Origin: Isoetes taiwanensis
Lineage: Eukaryota > Streptophyta > Lycopodiopsida > Isoetales > Isoetaceae
Assembly (NCBI GenBank): GCA_021234155.1
Contig: JAJEKV010000293.1
Coordinates: 1-64,000, forward strand
Direction of reading: 5' to 3'
DNA: 64,000 nt
Positions 1 through 12,283 of this stretch are shown one piece after another (the stretch's first letter is position 1; each line of letters opens with the position of its first letter). A model generated the notes under the pieces. It was not told the DNA's origin and ran no database searches. It worked only from the letters and a program-made list of their open reading frames with translations. Position numbers and translations under genes: made by a program.

Positions 1-27
1 ATAACTCAGGCATTTGTATTTGTAGGC

Positions 28-178
28 TGCGCGATCATCACGAAGCAGGCGGGTTTTCTTAGGCGGGGGCACGGGCGCTTTATGCTCGAAAGTGATTTTT
101 ATGTACACTCGCATGGACAATATGATAATTCCCGGGAAGGATGGTACGATTGGGGCATTCCGCAGACAAAGGTACCCT
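28..178 (+). CDS. possible internal exon of an unrecognised gene at the window edge
   Basis: The frame is open from the first base. A tttgtag acceptor-like site comes just before this stretch, and an AAG/GTACCC donor-like site ends it, after which the frame stops. The translation is rich in aromatic residues (HGRFMLESDFYVHSHGQYD). I do not recognise the family, and the rest of the gene would lie partly outside the window. The call rests only on open frame and splice-like borders, so it is weak. Confidence 0.25.
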
Positions 179-2284
179 TCTAATTCTTCCGATTGTTTGA
201 TTTTAGCCCCTGTTTTCCTTACCTAATCCATCAATGTTAGCTCATTCACGTTGAGTAAATCATACAAATTGCTCCAAAGCATAAAATCCCCGATTTTTGA
301 ACGCCATAGCCATTTATGGCGAGGCCATACTTGTGATTTTTCTTTCAATAGCTAAGTTTCCAGTATGCAGTATGTTTTGGCAACCCGAATTCATGTTAAA
401 GCTCTCTTATAAAGAAAAAAATCATCGTTTTATCTCGAATATTGATTGCCCAAAACCGCTTCGCTTACTCCCCGTGCTTCAGAACCCGCGGAAAAAGGTA
501 TAACGGAAAGCAAGATGCTCATAATGATGGGCTAACAATTTTTCTTTTTGGAATGGACCCAAAAGTGCTTCGATGCATACATGCAAGTGGATCTTAATTA
601 ATTCGCAAGCAAGCAAACAGTAGTAGTAAAATTGCAAGAGCGCACAAATTTGGCGGAGTCGAGAGCTCGTTTGGCTCGATTCTGACTGCCTTCCAATCCC
701 GGCTCTTTAGAAGCTTATGATTTTTAATGATACTGATAGTGAACTCAAAGAGGCGTTATTAAAAATGACGTGTTAAAGACCATTTAAAGAGTATGGCTAT
801 GGCTAAAACAGTATGGCAATACACTCCTGTTCCCAAAGATGCCTAATTCCAAAGCTTCGAAATTTGCAGTTTTTGAGCTTCAACGGTTTATAGGAAAGCA
901 CTGGTGAATTGGGTGAATTGAAAACTTCGGGAAATTTTTGGATCTAAAGCGCAATAATATAGCATGCTCGGGATATATTTGAACTTGCACAATAACGGAA
1001 GTTTTGCCGTGCCCTTCATAGTAGAGCCTCTCGCTTGGCGATTTATCACAAATGGCAAATGCTTTTATTAATAGGCCGTTGGTAGTGGAGACAAATTTTT
1101 GAACTGCTTAAGTAATGGCAAATGTCGTTGTCATTAGTTTTACTCGTCATCTTATTTTATTCCATGTATTTACCTTGGTTTCTTCAAAGTCCTACTACAG
1201 CAAAGATTTCTATGAGATATGTTTTTTCACATTCTATTGCTTGTTGAGCAAGAATTTATATATATAGTGTTTGAACTTGTAATAGTCTTTGAATGGATGT
1301 TTCTTCATTTTCGATGTTGGGTGGAAGATTTTCCCATTTTCTTTCTGCTTTAGTTAGGGCCCAAAGGGCCCAAATTTTTTTTTAATATAACAATCAACAC
1401 ACAACTACCATTAACATTATTAACATAAACCATTGTATTTAACACATTTAAATTAAAATCCCCCTTAAACCCCCTTTGGTTTGGGTGCATATTCACACGG
1501 GGGTTACGTAGGGCAGCGAGAGCCCCAAAAATATATTTACAATACATGTACAAAAATTAACACCATTAAGTACATTCTCTCAAACCTTATAGTATTTTGC
1601 AAACCTTAATATACAGTATACAAAAACTTGTACATGCATACCCCACAAACGAGGATCGCTATGTACGGTCCAGATCTTGGAATAATGGGCAAATATGCCC
1701 ATCCGTTCCAGTTCCCATTCCGAATTTTGGGTCCAAGTTCCCGTTTTTGTTCAGGATAGCTATGGGTTAAACACCAATTTTATGCACAACAAAAAAGAAT
1801 GGCTCAAACGAAACTAGTTGATGGGTTCAAGATGTGAATCCAGTTGTCAATGCCATAACGCTTTACATTAGATTAGATTACATGCAGCACTACTCACGAA
1901 TTTATCAATGCATCCATTACTATTGCATGCAGGCACAATTGATCAAGAAAATCATCATCCATCATTCGTATACTCCTATTCCACATCTTATACTTTGATA
2001 TAGACACACTCCACGTGGGATAAATGATCTACATAAAACAGACCATCTAGTTACAGGAATTTGACAAATAAAGTCTCCACATACATCCACATACCAACAA
2101 GAAAATTACTTATTACAGTTGTTGTGCAGCTTAAGGTAGTTTGTAACCCTTCATCATGCATTTTCTGAAAAAGTTCGAAAGCAAGATTGTCTTGACAGTG
2201 CTACACATATATCAACGACCATAGCATTGCAAGGTTTCAAATATTTGATGAATCATACAAAACACAACTAGCCTTCAGGATTAT
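179..2284. other. AT-rich non-coding stretch, nothing recognised
   Basis: Only short, unconvincing ORFs are present. Around 1355-1375 the hexamer GGGCCC occurs twice in close succession before a T-run. No RNA gene, TIR or LTR is recognisable by eye. Confidence 0.5.
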
Positions 2285-2288
2285 TTGT

Positions 2289-2627
2289 CTACTCTAATAT
2301 TTTCTTTCTGTGTTCTATCAAGGCATCCATATTTGTACTTCGTGAGATATCTTTTAAAAGGAGTGATACCTCCTCTATGGGTTCATCAAGGTTCTGTCCA
2401 CTGCCTTCTGAATGTTTTGCTACTTGATCAAATTGAGCCTGTTCCTGCATGTGTACATCGAACAGGCGACAACCACCCCTGTAGGTGAAAAATGCTAGGC
2501 ACCATGCTTTAGCATGAAGTTTGTTTGCCAACAAATCTGTGCGATAACCACCCCTGTAGGTGGAAAATGCTAGGCGACATGCTTTAGTGTGAAGTTTGTT
2601 TGCCAACAAATCTGTGGCATTCTTCAC
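2289..2627 (-). CDS. short unrecognised ORF with a 25-residue tandem duplication
   Basis: The minus frame is open for 112 codons but its first codon is GTG, so it may be an exon rather than a full gene. The first half is a 75-bp in-frame tandem duplication, with units beginning TDLLANKLH and ending in a TYRGG motif. The second half is acidic and helical (EEVSLLLKDISRS). It lies just downstream of the PPR gene on the same strand and could be part of its 3' region or of another gene. No family is recognised. Confidence 0.25.
   Translation of the reverse strand: MKNATDLLANKLHTKACRLAFSTYRGGYRTDLLANKLHAKAWCLAFFTYRGGCRLFDVHMQEQAQFDQVAKHSEGSGQNLDEPIEEVSLLLKDISRSTNMDALIEHRKKILE
2466..2612. repeat. 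75-bp tandem duplication (two copies)
   Basis: Two nearly identical copies of about 75 bp start at 2466 and 2541 and differ at only a few positions. The length is a multiple of three, so the minus-strand frame is kept. Confidence 0.85.
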
Positions 2628-2837
2628 CAGTTTCTGTGAGGAATGATGGTGCCTAAACTTTTAGTTATTAGCAATTAAGATGTCAATTATTCCATTTGAT
2701 TTTGCAGTATCTGTAAAAGTTCCCTTTGTCATTGATCAGCCAGCTTGCAACAGCACTTCCAAATGTAAAGTCTGGGTTTATCCCCAAAACCAGTGCACTT
2801 CAATTAAAATGCTCAATGATTCTATTGAGTCCCCAAA

Positions 2838-4229
2838 CTAGCGCACTTCTGTCACAATCTGATTCTGCATCGAACTGTATTTCAACCAATCAACCCCTCT
2901 AGCCTCCAATCTTCTTCTTACCTTTGCAGCATCATCCCACCTGCCATTTGCAGAATATATATTTGAAAGCAATACAAGAGCTACGACGTTGGTTGGGTCT
3001 AACCTTATGACATTTTCTACAGCATGTTCAGCAAGAGTCACATACCCATGTATCTTACATGCACTAAGAACAGCCAACCAGACCACAATGCTTGGTTGGA
3101 ATGGCATGCCATAGATTAGCTCCTTTGCCTCATCAAGACGACCAACACGGCTAAGCAGGTCAACCATGCACGCATAATGCTTCATTGATGGAGTGATACC
3201 ATGAAGCTGACACATTAGATAGAAATAGTACCGACCTTCCTCAACTAGGCAACCATGGCTACATGCAAAGAGAACAGAAAGAAAGGAAATTTCATCTGGT
3301 TGCACAGACTCATATTGCATATGGTCGAAAAGTTCTAGTGCTTCCTTTCCATGGCCATGCTGCGCATATCCTGCAATTACTGCATTCCATGACACAACAT
3401 CTCGCAAAGGCATCCTGTCAAAATTCTCTAGTGCAGCTTCTATATCCCCAAACTTTGCATACATATCAACAACAGCATTCCCTAAATAAAGATCTGATTT
3501 ACCTCCAGATTGAATGCTGCTGGCATGAATCCATTTCCCAAGTTGAGAAGATGATACAAGAATGCATGCACATAGCACATTCACAAAAGTAACTGCATTT
3601 GGTATTCCTCCGCATTGTTGCATTTCCTTGAACAGGTTGAGGGCTTCTGCTCCATTTTCATCTCGCACATATCCTGCAATCAATGTCGTCCATGTGAAAA
3701 CATCACGCAGTTTTGCGAAGTTAAATATGAGACGACTATCTTCCAAACTACCACATTTCATATACATATCAATTAGTGTATTGCTCAAAACAAGGTTAGA
3801 CTCATATCTAGCTTTAAGGACATCTGCATGCACTTGCTTCCCCTGCCCCATAGCTAATAAGCAAGTGCAGGCACTTAGAACACTGACATAAGTGACCACA
3901 TTCGGTTTTACATCTTCCTGCTCCATTCGCCTGTACAGCTGAAGCGCCTCATTGCCATATCCATAGTAATCATATCCTGAAATGATTGTAGTCCATGTAA
4001 AAACATTCCGAGACTCCATTCTGTCAAAGATATGGCAGCTATAGTCCAAAATCCTGCACTTGGCATATAAATTAAGAAGGATGTTCTCCAGGAACATGCT
4101 CGGCGTTACAAGATTTTTCAAAAGTTGTGCATGTATATGTTTTCCCTCTGCAAGAGCTCTCTTGTTCACACAGCCCTGCAGCTGGGAGCCATAAATTTTG
4201 AAGTATTTCAAGGCATCACGATGACACAT
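2838..4229 (-). CDS. PLS-class pentatricopeptide repeat protein with E-type tail
   Basis: This is a 463-residue single-exon gene with an ATG start. PPR proteins of this class bind organellar RNA and act in mitochondria or plastids, mostly in RNA editing. Alternating P, L and S repeats are plain: NVFTWTTIISGY, KPNVVTYVSVLSAC, DVFTWTTLIAGY, DVVSWNAVIAGYAQHG. The C-terminal part (about residues 382-463) matches the E1 region (ALVLLSNIYSANGRWDDAA). The following E2 segment is degenerate, and there is no DYW deaminase domain, so any editing role would need a partner in trans. The protein starts directly in the GKHIHAQLLKN repeat without an obvious transit peptide. That suggests the true N terminus lies upstream or that the copy is truncated. 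Absence of introns is typical of the family. Confidence 0.85.
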   Translation of the reverse strand: MCHRDALKYFKIYGSQLQGCVNKRALAEGKHIHAQLLKNLVTPSMFLENILLNLYAKCRILDYSCHIFDRMESRNVFTWTTIISGYDYYGYGNEALQLYRRMEQEDVKPNVVTYVSVLSACTCLLAMGQGKQVHADVLKARYESNLVLSNTLIDMYMKCGSLEDSRLIFNFAKLRDVFTWTTLIAGYVRDENGAEALNLFKEMQQCGGIPNAVTFVNVLCACILVSSSQLGKWIHASSIQSGGKSDLYLGNAVVDMYAKFGDIEAALENFDRMPLRDVVSWNAVIAGYAQHGHGKEALELFDHMQYESVQPDEISFLSVLFACSHGCLVEEGRYYFYLMCQLHGITPSMKHYACMVDLLSRVGRLDEAKELIYGMPFQPSIVVWLAVLSACKIHGYVTLAEHAVENVIRLDPTNVVALVLLSNIYSANGRWDDAAKVRRRLEARGVDWLKYSSMQNQIVTEVR

Positions 4230-6115
4230 GTATTATCTCTTGAACTATTATTTTTCTGGCATATCCTAGTTCCGTGTTTCACACAGCTAACCATTTACTA
4301 TCATCACGTGCAACATGCCATCTAACAATCAACCGTTTAAACTAAAGGGATTTTAACAGAGATTTTAGGTTACGCTTGCCCCAAGTAATGCAGAAGATCT
4401 TCAAGATCGGCTATGGTGTGCTGAAGCACACAAAATGAGCACTAAACATAGCGAATGTGTCATGGCCATAGAGAGACCAGAATAATCGCCTTTCAAAAAG
4501 ACATGAAACTTAACATATTTTCCAGCGGGACTTTTTCATATGCGGATGGCTCTACCGTACTCGGATGGCTCCTACACATTTCGGGGAAAGAAACAACGGT
4601 CTCAAGTTCTTACCTTGGCTTTCCACAAGGAGCTGCATCGGTTATCTTCTGCCACCATATTGAACCCTAACGTTAAAATCTACTGTTGCATGGGTCGTTT
4701 GTGCAAATTTCATTTTATTCATCAAATAAGCTTGTTGTGCCAGAAAAAGACCGAAATGCAAGAATATAAGACTGGTGTTTATTATATAATAAGCCCAATG
4801 AATGGATGATCTGCATATGCATTTGTAAATACTTTTGCAGCCTTCGCGGCTTCACGCTATTCATACATCCTGCACATGCAATTTAAGATTCTAAAAAATT
4901 TTGCAACCTTCGAGATTAAAAAAACCACAAATCTATTCTTTCTTTATTTTTCTTCTCAAAAACAAGAATATGATATGCCAGTGGACCTCTAGAGGTTTCC
5001 CATTCGTTCCAAAGGGTTCCAAACAGCTGTAAATGTCCTACTTAAACCTCTCATGCATAGGGCACTCCATTCCCTCGTACATCTGCTGTCCAGATAACCA
5101 TTTCCCAACACTTCAATTTCTCTTCTATAGTATCTCCAGATCAGGCGCAAGCCTTCAGTCCTTACAGCCTCCAGGTAAGCTGCAAGTACATTCTTATAAA
5201 CCCTTTGATCTATTTCCTGCAAAATTGACCATCCACATGCTATTCTTTGTACTAGGGGGATTGACCATCCATAAGATACAGTAACTTGAAAAGAAATTCA
5301 TGTAACTGTGCCAGCTTTGGATCTGTTTTGTGTATTATATCAGAAATAATGTCATGGTTTTAAGTAAAGCAAACTAATAAACTGATTATTCTCGCAAAGG
5401 GATAATAGAATGCTGAAAGGACAAAAAGTTGGCATGTTTGTTAGACAAACAACAAAGCACTGTATCCTAACAGCAGAAACATCGTATTTTTAAAGCACAT
5501 AGCGACATTCCAGCTAAAACCAACTGCAGAATCGTGATAACCTCACAACTGGTGATTCATAACTAATGCATTATAATCAATTACTGTGATTGGCAAAAAT
5601 ATCTATATTTTGTAATGAATAACAGAGTTCCCCACTGAAGTAGAAAACCCCAATCAGATAACATCAAGTGCTTCATAAACCATGAAGCCAGGTATTTCGA
5701 ACAAACGTGAATTCAGAAAAATACTTCATAAAAATTTTGAAGTTTGGTCATGAGAGCAATCACAGCCTGCCTCTAACAGGGTCAGAGAAATTGAGCAGTA
5801 AATCTCAGGCAATTTCCAGATCCTTCCACAACTGAGATATAATGCGCATCTGAAAAGAGAAAATGCCCACCTAGCCTCAACATTCCCCAAACTGCATTGA
5901 GAAAACCTAAAATAGCAATGACATTGTCACAAAAGCAGGCTCCATGGCAAAGATGACTTACATGTGATGCAAACTAAAGCACAGGCTTGAATGGCAAAAA
6001 AGAACTACTACAATCAATGGGGTAAAAGTATAACATTATTCCAAAGGGCACTTAAGCCCACTCATTGCCCCCCAAAGCGCCGCCAACTCCCAAGCCCCTG
6101 CCCACACAACAGAAC
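4230..6115. other. intergenic region between PPR and sterol methyltransferase genes
   Basis: Only short overlapping ORFs without recognisable motifs occur. The part nearest the sterol methyltransferase stop codon (about 5900-6115) is presumably its 3' untranslated region, because both neighbouring genes read on the minus strand. No tRNA or transposon end was recognised. Confidence 0.5.
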
Positions 6116-7240
6116 TCACTGATTCTGTGCTGGCTTGCGACAAACTAAAAGATGCATTGGACTGAATATCCCAGTTTCTCCGCCACGAGTAAGATACACT
6201 GCAGTCTTAAACAACATTTCATGAACTTCAACCACACCTTGAGGGGCTATACCCAAAAATGAGAGCAATGCAATTACCACATGATTCCTATAATATGAAA
6301 GCTTTCCCATTTGCAGGCGTTTCCACCATGGCAAAGCAGGGGGGAGAGCTAAATCTCTGTCCTCCAGAACCTCAAAACCCACTTCTTTGGCAATAGCACC
6401 AACCTGACTGAAGCTCCTTAATCCAGGCAAGGCATCACCATGCTCAATGCCATGGATGATCTCCCTATGCTCAGCATCATCAGCATTATACTTAGGAGTG
6501 GTAACCCATTCATAAGTTACATACAGCTGCCCAGGCTTTAAAACACGATAGATCTCAGCATAAACATCTTTTAGCTGAGGTGCATGACATGTTGCCTCTA
6601 TGGAATAAGCTGCATCAAAAGAGTTATCTGGGAAAGGCATACTCAAAAAATTGCCACAAATAACCTCACAGAGGTTATCTAACTGAGCCTTTTTATTATG
6701 ACTTCTAGCTCTTGCTACCTGGTAGTCGTTGATAGTAATCCCCACCACATGTGCTCGAGAATGACTAGCAATCGCCCTCATAGGTCCACCGACGCCACAA
6801 CCAGCATCCAACACCTTCATTCCAGGCTTCAGTTTTAGCAGATCCGCAACCTTTTCTTCATGCAAACGTGTTTCTTCTTTATGAGACTTGCCAGATACTG
6901 CCGGAGAAAAATGAAAGCTTTGGCCCCAACCCCACTCATAAATATCTGTTACCAGATTATAGAAGGTATCTACAAGCTTGGGCACTCGCTCTTTCATGGT
7001 GATCTGCGCTGGTTTGTCAAAGAAAGCCGCATACTCACGATAGTTATCAGCAACCTGCTCCCTTGCAAGAGATCCACCACCAAGATCAACAGCCCTTTTC
7101 CCCTTCGTTTCTGCAGAACCTGCAATGCAAAGGGCCCAGTATATGCCCCCAAACAAGGCCGCTCCAGTTCCAACGAGGCCCCAAACTGTGATCCAGTTAC
7201 TACCCATCAGAGCTTCCATAGCGGCTCCTGCTATTGTCAT
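6116..7240 (-). CDS. SMT2: 24-methylenesterol C-methyltransferase, SMT2 type
   Basis: This protein transfers a methyl group from S-adenosylmethionine to C-28 of 24-methylene sterols, giving 24-ethyl sterols such as sitosterol, at the endoplasmic reticulum. It has 374 residues, close to the family length of about 360. A hydrophobic N-terminal membrane segment spans roughly residues 18-40. The sterol-binding motif YEWGWGQSFHF is at 101-111, SAM motif I (LDAGCGVGGP) at 144-153, the YSIEATCHAP motif at 212-221 and the family signature TRGGETGIFSPMH near 351-363. Those signatures fit SMT2/SMT3 better than SMT1 (cycloartenol C24-methyltransferase). The single exon also fits, since SMT2 genes are known to be intronless. 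The first ATG was taken as the start; methionines at residues 8 and 12 are alternatives. No damage is seen. Confidence 0.92.
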   Translation of the reverse strand: MTIAGAAMEALMGSNWITVWGLVGTGAALFGGIYWALCIAGSAETKGKRAVDLGGGSLAREQVADNYREYAAFFDKPAQITMKERVPKLVDTFYNLVTDIYEWGWGQSFHFSPAVSGKSHKEETRLHEEKVADLLKLKPGMKVLDAGCGVGGPMRAIASHSRAHVVGITINDYQVARARSHNKKAQLDNLCEVICGNFLSMPFPDNSFDAAYSIEATCHAPQLKDVYAEIYRVLKPGQLYVTYEWVTTPKYNADDAEHREIIHGIEHGDALPGLRSFSQVGAIAKEVGFEVLEDRDLALPPALPWWKRLQMGKLSYYRNHVVIALLSFLGIAPQGVVEVHEMLFKTAVYLTRGGETGIFSPMHLLVCRKPAQNQ

Positions 7241-9660
7241 CAGATCCGATTAGGCAGCGCCGGAGCTCGCCGGATCTGATGATCTAGCGCCGCCCTGCTC
7301 CTTCCTCCTCGTCCTCTTCTCTACTGAAAATAGAGGAGAAAAGCAAAAACGCAGGCGTATATTCTCGTTTTCGTATGAGCAATTTATGGAATATTCCTCC
7401 CTTCGGGGAGCCCGTCGCCGGCTTTGGTCACAAATAAAAACCTGATGGAATATCTTTCTTGAATGGTATATTCTCCCGACTTAATAAACATAGGGCCTAT
7501 TATAGGTTGTTTCTCGCTTTCACAGGTTATAAATACTGGTGTCCTCTAGGGCCCATAGCCCATTTGGTCTCTATAGCCCATTTGGTCTCTGTGGATGATA
7601 AAATCTCATTTTATTTTTGTGATCTTGACGAGTTGGTATTATGATGATGTGCAATACTGGAAAACTTTTTAGCTCTAGCAAAAAACCTCCTATTGTTCTC
7701 TGACTATTCGGATATTCTAAGTTTCTAAGCGGAAATTTGTATAGCCTTTATATGAAAATTTACTCAAAATTCTCGTGCCATGCACTAACTTAACTGGAAA
7801 GTTTCAATTTTTAACTTTAAAAAGCCTTCTTTGCCCGGACGTTGTCCACAACTATTGGCTTGCAATTAATAGATATAATTATTGTTGTCGTTATGTTAGG
7901 TGTATCTCATAGGCTAGCTGGTCTTATAGATGTTATTTTTAAAACTAGCAATTGAGATAGAAAGTGTTGTTTTGAAATGAACATTTGACTGCCGTCAGAA
8001 TGCCGACGATTACTCATCTCCTCATGATTATAGTTTATGTATTCCCTTCCCATAACTAGAGCACTACTACAAAAGGAACCAACACCTTTCCTCCTCTTCT
8101 TCCTACTTGATATATTCTCCTTTAGAATACTAAACAACTTCTTTTCCTTCCTCCTCTTCTTCATGCCTCTACTTTTTGGACGATAAGACTAATCTGACTA
8201 GGCAGTCAAAAATCTTCCAAGTTGAATCATGCTTGGGTTGTGCTTAGATGTAGGATTGCATTATCATTGGTGGGGCATATGCAAAGGAGTGGCCACATGG
8301 GCCCAAGTGCTACGCTGATACCAGATGTGACTTAGCTTTAAAAGCGCACATGCTTCTTCGTCTTCTGTCTTCTATTAGTTGTTTAAAATTGTCCATAAAC
8401 TCCACTTGGAGAACAATTCCATGGGATGGTCCTATGGAGAATCAATTTTTATGTGTTGGAGCATATGGCTTCATGTTCACTACATGTAAAGTTCATAAAG
8501 TAGCAAAAATTGGTCTACTTTTGAGGTTGGATAAATGTTAAACAAATAAGAGAACTTCATGTACAGAAGCTTCGATTCTAAAATTGATAATTTTTTCCTT
8601 GTCGTCAATTAGTTAATATTAATAGAATGTGTGGTTGTAAATTTCAATGCGAGGAACATGGTCATTTCATACATAAATTGCTGGTCATTATAGCTAAAAC
8701 GTTTCTTAATTCACAAACGACGGATTTAATTTGTTTGGGAAGAATTGTTTAATGCTTTTCACGATGGGGGACTGGCATTTAGAAGGACAAAAGTTGTTTG
8801 TCAATGTATAATATGTAACATTCGCTTTGAATTCAATCTGTGGAAAATGCCAAGAGTGGCAATATTTACTATGCTTTCAAAAACTTATACTATTGTTGGT
8901 AGTACTAAGCTTTCTATATTATAGAGCATTGACTAGCCATTCAAGGGTGATAAACTTAGCATTTTAATAAGTTTGTTGTGATGATACCGACCAGTACATC
9001 TATTGTACTCAATTGGCCCTCCGTCTAATCCATTACCATTGAAATTGATCCAACTCACTAGATGAAGAATATGGAGGTGTTGAATCACCCACTCTATGAT
9101 GGGCGGATCTCTACATATGAGAAGCATATACCGTTGGTTAGAGTAACCCAAACCATATCATAACCTAGTAATAATGGCATTCCTATCATACATTGGGCAC
9201 CGACAACGTAACTCATACCTACATATGGAGATACTAATCTAGGCTTGGTGAGGGTGACTGATTGGGTATGGGTCTCAAGAGATATACATATTGATGGAAT
9301 GTTCATAATATAATAGAATTGATGGTGTATGATATTGCATTGTCTTATGCTTTCTGAACATAATGATAAGTATTTCTTCAAGATACAGTTGTCTAGGGTT
9401 GAGACACTGCACATAAGAATCAGGGTAGATAAATGCATTTACATCTCAATAGAACCGTAGGACCAAATATGAGATATTAAATCGATTATTTGTTCAATGG
9501 TTCAAGGATTAATAAGTGGTCAAATGAAAATCGAGCAGGTTATCTTTTTATATTATAAAGTTTTACCGTAAGTGTTGGACCATGCCCTAATTTAGATGGC
9601 TCAGATTATCAGATTGCATCCGAAGGCCAAGATTTATCGCATGACTTCTCACCACTGTGA
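7241..9660. other. upstream region of SMT2 and gene-poor spacer
   Basis: The first about 200 bases are the likely 5' UTR and promoter of SMT2, which reads leftwards. A 19-bp direct duplication (atagcccatttggtctct) lies near 7554-7591. From 7650 to 9660 the sequence is AT-rich, with only short ORFs lacking known motifs. Confidence 0.5.
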
Positions 9661-9674
9661 TTGGTTATCGCTTT

Positions 9675-10556
9675 GATCTCTTAAGAGGAAAAGGAAAAGG
9701 GAGGATGAAAGGGAAAAATGAAGGTAAAAAGGCACGAGAAAAAAGGGAAGAGGGAAATGGGAAAAGGGAAGGGAAAAAAGGCATGGGAAAAAGGGGAAGA
9801 GGAAAAGGGTGGTGAACGGGAAAGATAGCATGGGAAAAAGAAAAAAATAAGGTAAAAGAAAAGGGGGAGGAAGGAAAAGGAAGGGAAAAAGGGCAACGGG
9901 AAAAGGGGAAGAGGGAAAGGTCGAGGAAAAAGGGGAAGAGAAAAATGGTGGAGAGAAAAAAAAAAGGTATGGAAAAATAAAAAGGGAAAGGAAAAACGAA
10001 AAAGAAGGCGGAAACGGGACAAAGGAAAATAGAAGGGAAAAAGGGCACGAGGAAACAGGAGAGGAAAATGGAAAAGCGGAAGATGGGAAGGGCATGGAAA
10101 AAATTTGAAGAGGAAAAGAGTGAGGAAAAGAAAAAAAAGGGAAAAATAGCATGGAAAAGGGGAAAGGGAAAAGGAAAAGGAAAAAAAGGGGGATAGGAAA
10201 ATGGGAAAAGGGAAGACAGTGGGAAAGGAGGAAAAGAAGCATGTAAAAAAGGTGAGGAAAAATAAATGGACAAAGGTATGGGAAAATAAAAATGGAAAGA
10301 GAAATGGAAAATGAAGGGGGAAAGGAAAGGAAAAGGCACAAAAAAAAAAAGGAGAAGGGATGAAAAAAGAAGGCAAAGGAAAAGGAAAAGGCAAAAAAGG
10401 GGGGGGAAAGGGGGGGAGGGGATGAAAAATGAAAAAGAGCGCGAGGAAAAGGGAGAGGAAAATGTGGAAGAGAAAGAAGAAAAGGGCACGTGAATAATAG
10501 AAGAGGTAAATAGTGAGGAAAGGGAAAGAAAGCAAGTGAAAAAGAGCATGAAAATG

Positions 10557-10592
<36 letters not shown>

Positions 10593-11170
10593 TATAGGGA
10601 AAGGAAAAAATGAAAAAGAGGAAGAGGGCGAGGAAATGAGGCAAAGGGGCACATAAAAAAGGTGCGAAAAAATGAATGGAAAAAGGCATGGAAAAAGAGA
10701 AAGGAAAAGAGAAAAGAAAAATGAAAGGGGGGGAAGGGAAAGGAAAAGTCACGGAAAAAAAGGGAAAAGAGCGGAAAAAGGATGAAAAGGAAGGAAAAGA
10801 AAAAGATAGATGGAAAGGGGGGGAGGAGGAAAAGGGAAAAGCGTACAAGAAAAAAGGGGAGAGAGAAATGGGAAAACGGAGGCATGGGATAAAGAGGAAG
10901 AAGACGGAGAAAGAAAGAAAAGGGGCACATGAAAAAGACGGGGAAAAGGAAACAAAAAAAGGGCGTGAAAAAAGGGAAAGGGAAAGAGAAAAGAAAGAGG
11001 AAAGAGAAGGGGAAAAATGGCACGGGAAAATTAGGAAAAAGGGGAAAGACTGAAAAGGGAAGGGAAAAAGTCCATCAGAAAAAAGTGAAAGGGAAAATGA
11101 AAAAAGGGGAAAGGGAAGGGAATGGAAAAGGAGGGAAGATAGAACAAAAGACAAAGGAAAGGGAAAGGGT
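9675..11170. repeat. 1.5-kb polypurine tract (degenerate GA-rich satellite)
   Basis: The plus strand is almost purely A and G for about 1.5 kb, dominated by runs such as GGGAAAAGG and GAGGAAAA, with a run of more than 30 A at about 10557-10589. RGCAYGGGAAAA-like words interrupt it every 50-75 bases (for example near 9731, 9780, 9828 and 10045), so the tract looks like a decayed satellite rather than a simple microsatellite. The long minus-strand open frames in it, made of Phe, Ser, Pro and Leu, are by-products of composition and are not genes. Confidence 0.9.
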
Positions 11171-11189
11171 GTCGAATACACAAAAACCT

Positions 11190-11630
11190 ATTATAGCTCA
11201 GCAATGTTGGACTTGGTTTCTATTATATTAGATTAGATTTATGAAAAGGAGTCTGAGATGAACATGTTTTAAAAGACATTGAGGTTTAACTTATGCCCGA
11301 AAGAACGCTGGCACCATTACTAGTCTTCAATAGAGATAGAGAGTTTTATCGGTCTAAGGAAATTGATGCGTTGATTCTATATGAATAAGTGCCACCAAGA
11401 ACTTATAAGATGCATATTACTGTATTTTTAGATATGCTTGCTTGATGCATTCATCATTTGGATAAATGCACGAAATGACGAAACAGATTGAATAAGAGTT
11501 CCAATGTTATAGTGATTTGCCCAATTCCAAATGAATGTATTTCGGTTTATATTGCTATAATGAAGTTTTGACCATTGAATAATTGTATTATTCCTTTGTG
11601 TCTATTGCAAATAATCAAAATGTATGACGA
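11190..11630. other. AT-rich spacer before the copia remnant
   Basis: No feature is recognised. It may be the degraded 5' flank or LTR of the copia element that follows. Confidence 0.4.
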
Positions 11631-12205
11631 AGATCTTGACTTTTAGATATGGAAAGCACAAATGAAAAAGATTTTGTAAAATAAAAACGTATAGGAATTA
11701 TTGTAAGTAGATAATATTGGTGATTCTAATATTTCAGCTAGTATTCTTGTAGGAAAAAGGAAGAATAGATCTTCAGATGGTGCATTTGCAACAAGAAGTT
11801 TGGATGCAACTTCAACAAGTGGAGTCCATATGACTTCTAAGGAAAGTGATGGAGGTAAGATGAAAGAGGCCTATGCTATTTAAACCAGCAAAGTAGGAAA
11901 GATGTTAAAGATAAGAGGTAAAACTCCATGAGAAAAATAGAAGTATTTGCTCAAACACTTTGAGGAAAAAGCTTCTTCACAAATAGATATAGTTGCAAAG
12001 AATTAAGGAAACTAGGACTTAAAGAAAAGGATAATTTGACAAAGTTTTTCTCCAAGTTTGAGAATATTATGGCAGATCTTGAAGGTGCAGGGATGGTGCT
12101 GTTGAGCAACAAAAGTTGTTACATGTTGCTAGAGCCATGGAAAGGAATAGCAACTAGCCACTTTGATCAGAAATGTGGCCAAGACTCGTGAGATTGCTGA
12201 GGAAA
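11630..12205 (+). pseudogene. Ty1/copia retrotransposon remnant, gag 5' part
   Basis: Read across stops and frame breaks, the start resembles copia Gag (EDLDF..WKAQMKKIL, the D-x-W-K-x-x-M region). A helical Gag-like segment follows (KEKDNLTKFFSKFENIMADLEG). It is interrupted at its right end by the tail of a LINE; the zinc knuckle of the same Gag resumes beyond that LINE. The element is dead. Confidence 0.6.
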
Positions 12206-12283
12206 TTTTAATTTAATTTAATTTAATTTATATCTAATGCTCACTTGGGACTCGAGAGGCCATGGAGCACATGAACATCTTGT

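Noticed and set aside
6860-7279. Plus-strand 139-codon frame over the sterol methyltransferase
   Set aside because: It is antisense to a well-supported gene and carries no motif.
9649-11181. Open frames of up to 510 codons on the minus strand, and lysine/glutamate-rich ones on the plus strand
   Set aside because: They arise because a pure polypurine/polypyrimidine strand has almost no stop codons. Composition is Phe/Ser/Pro/Leu with no domain, and three frames are open at once.
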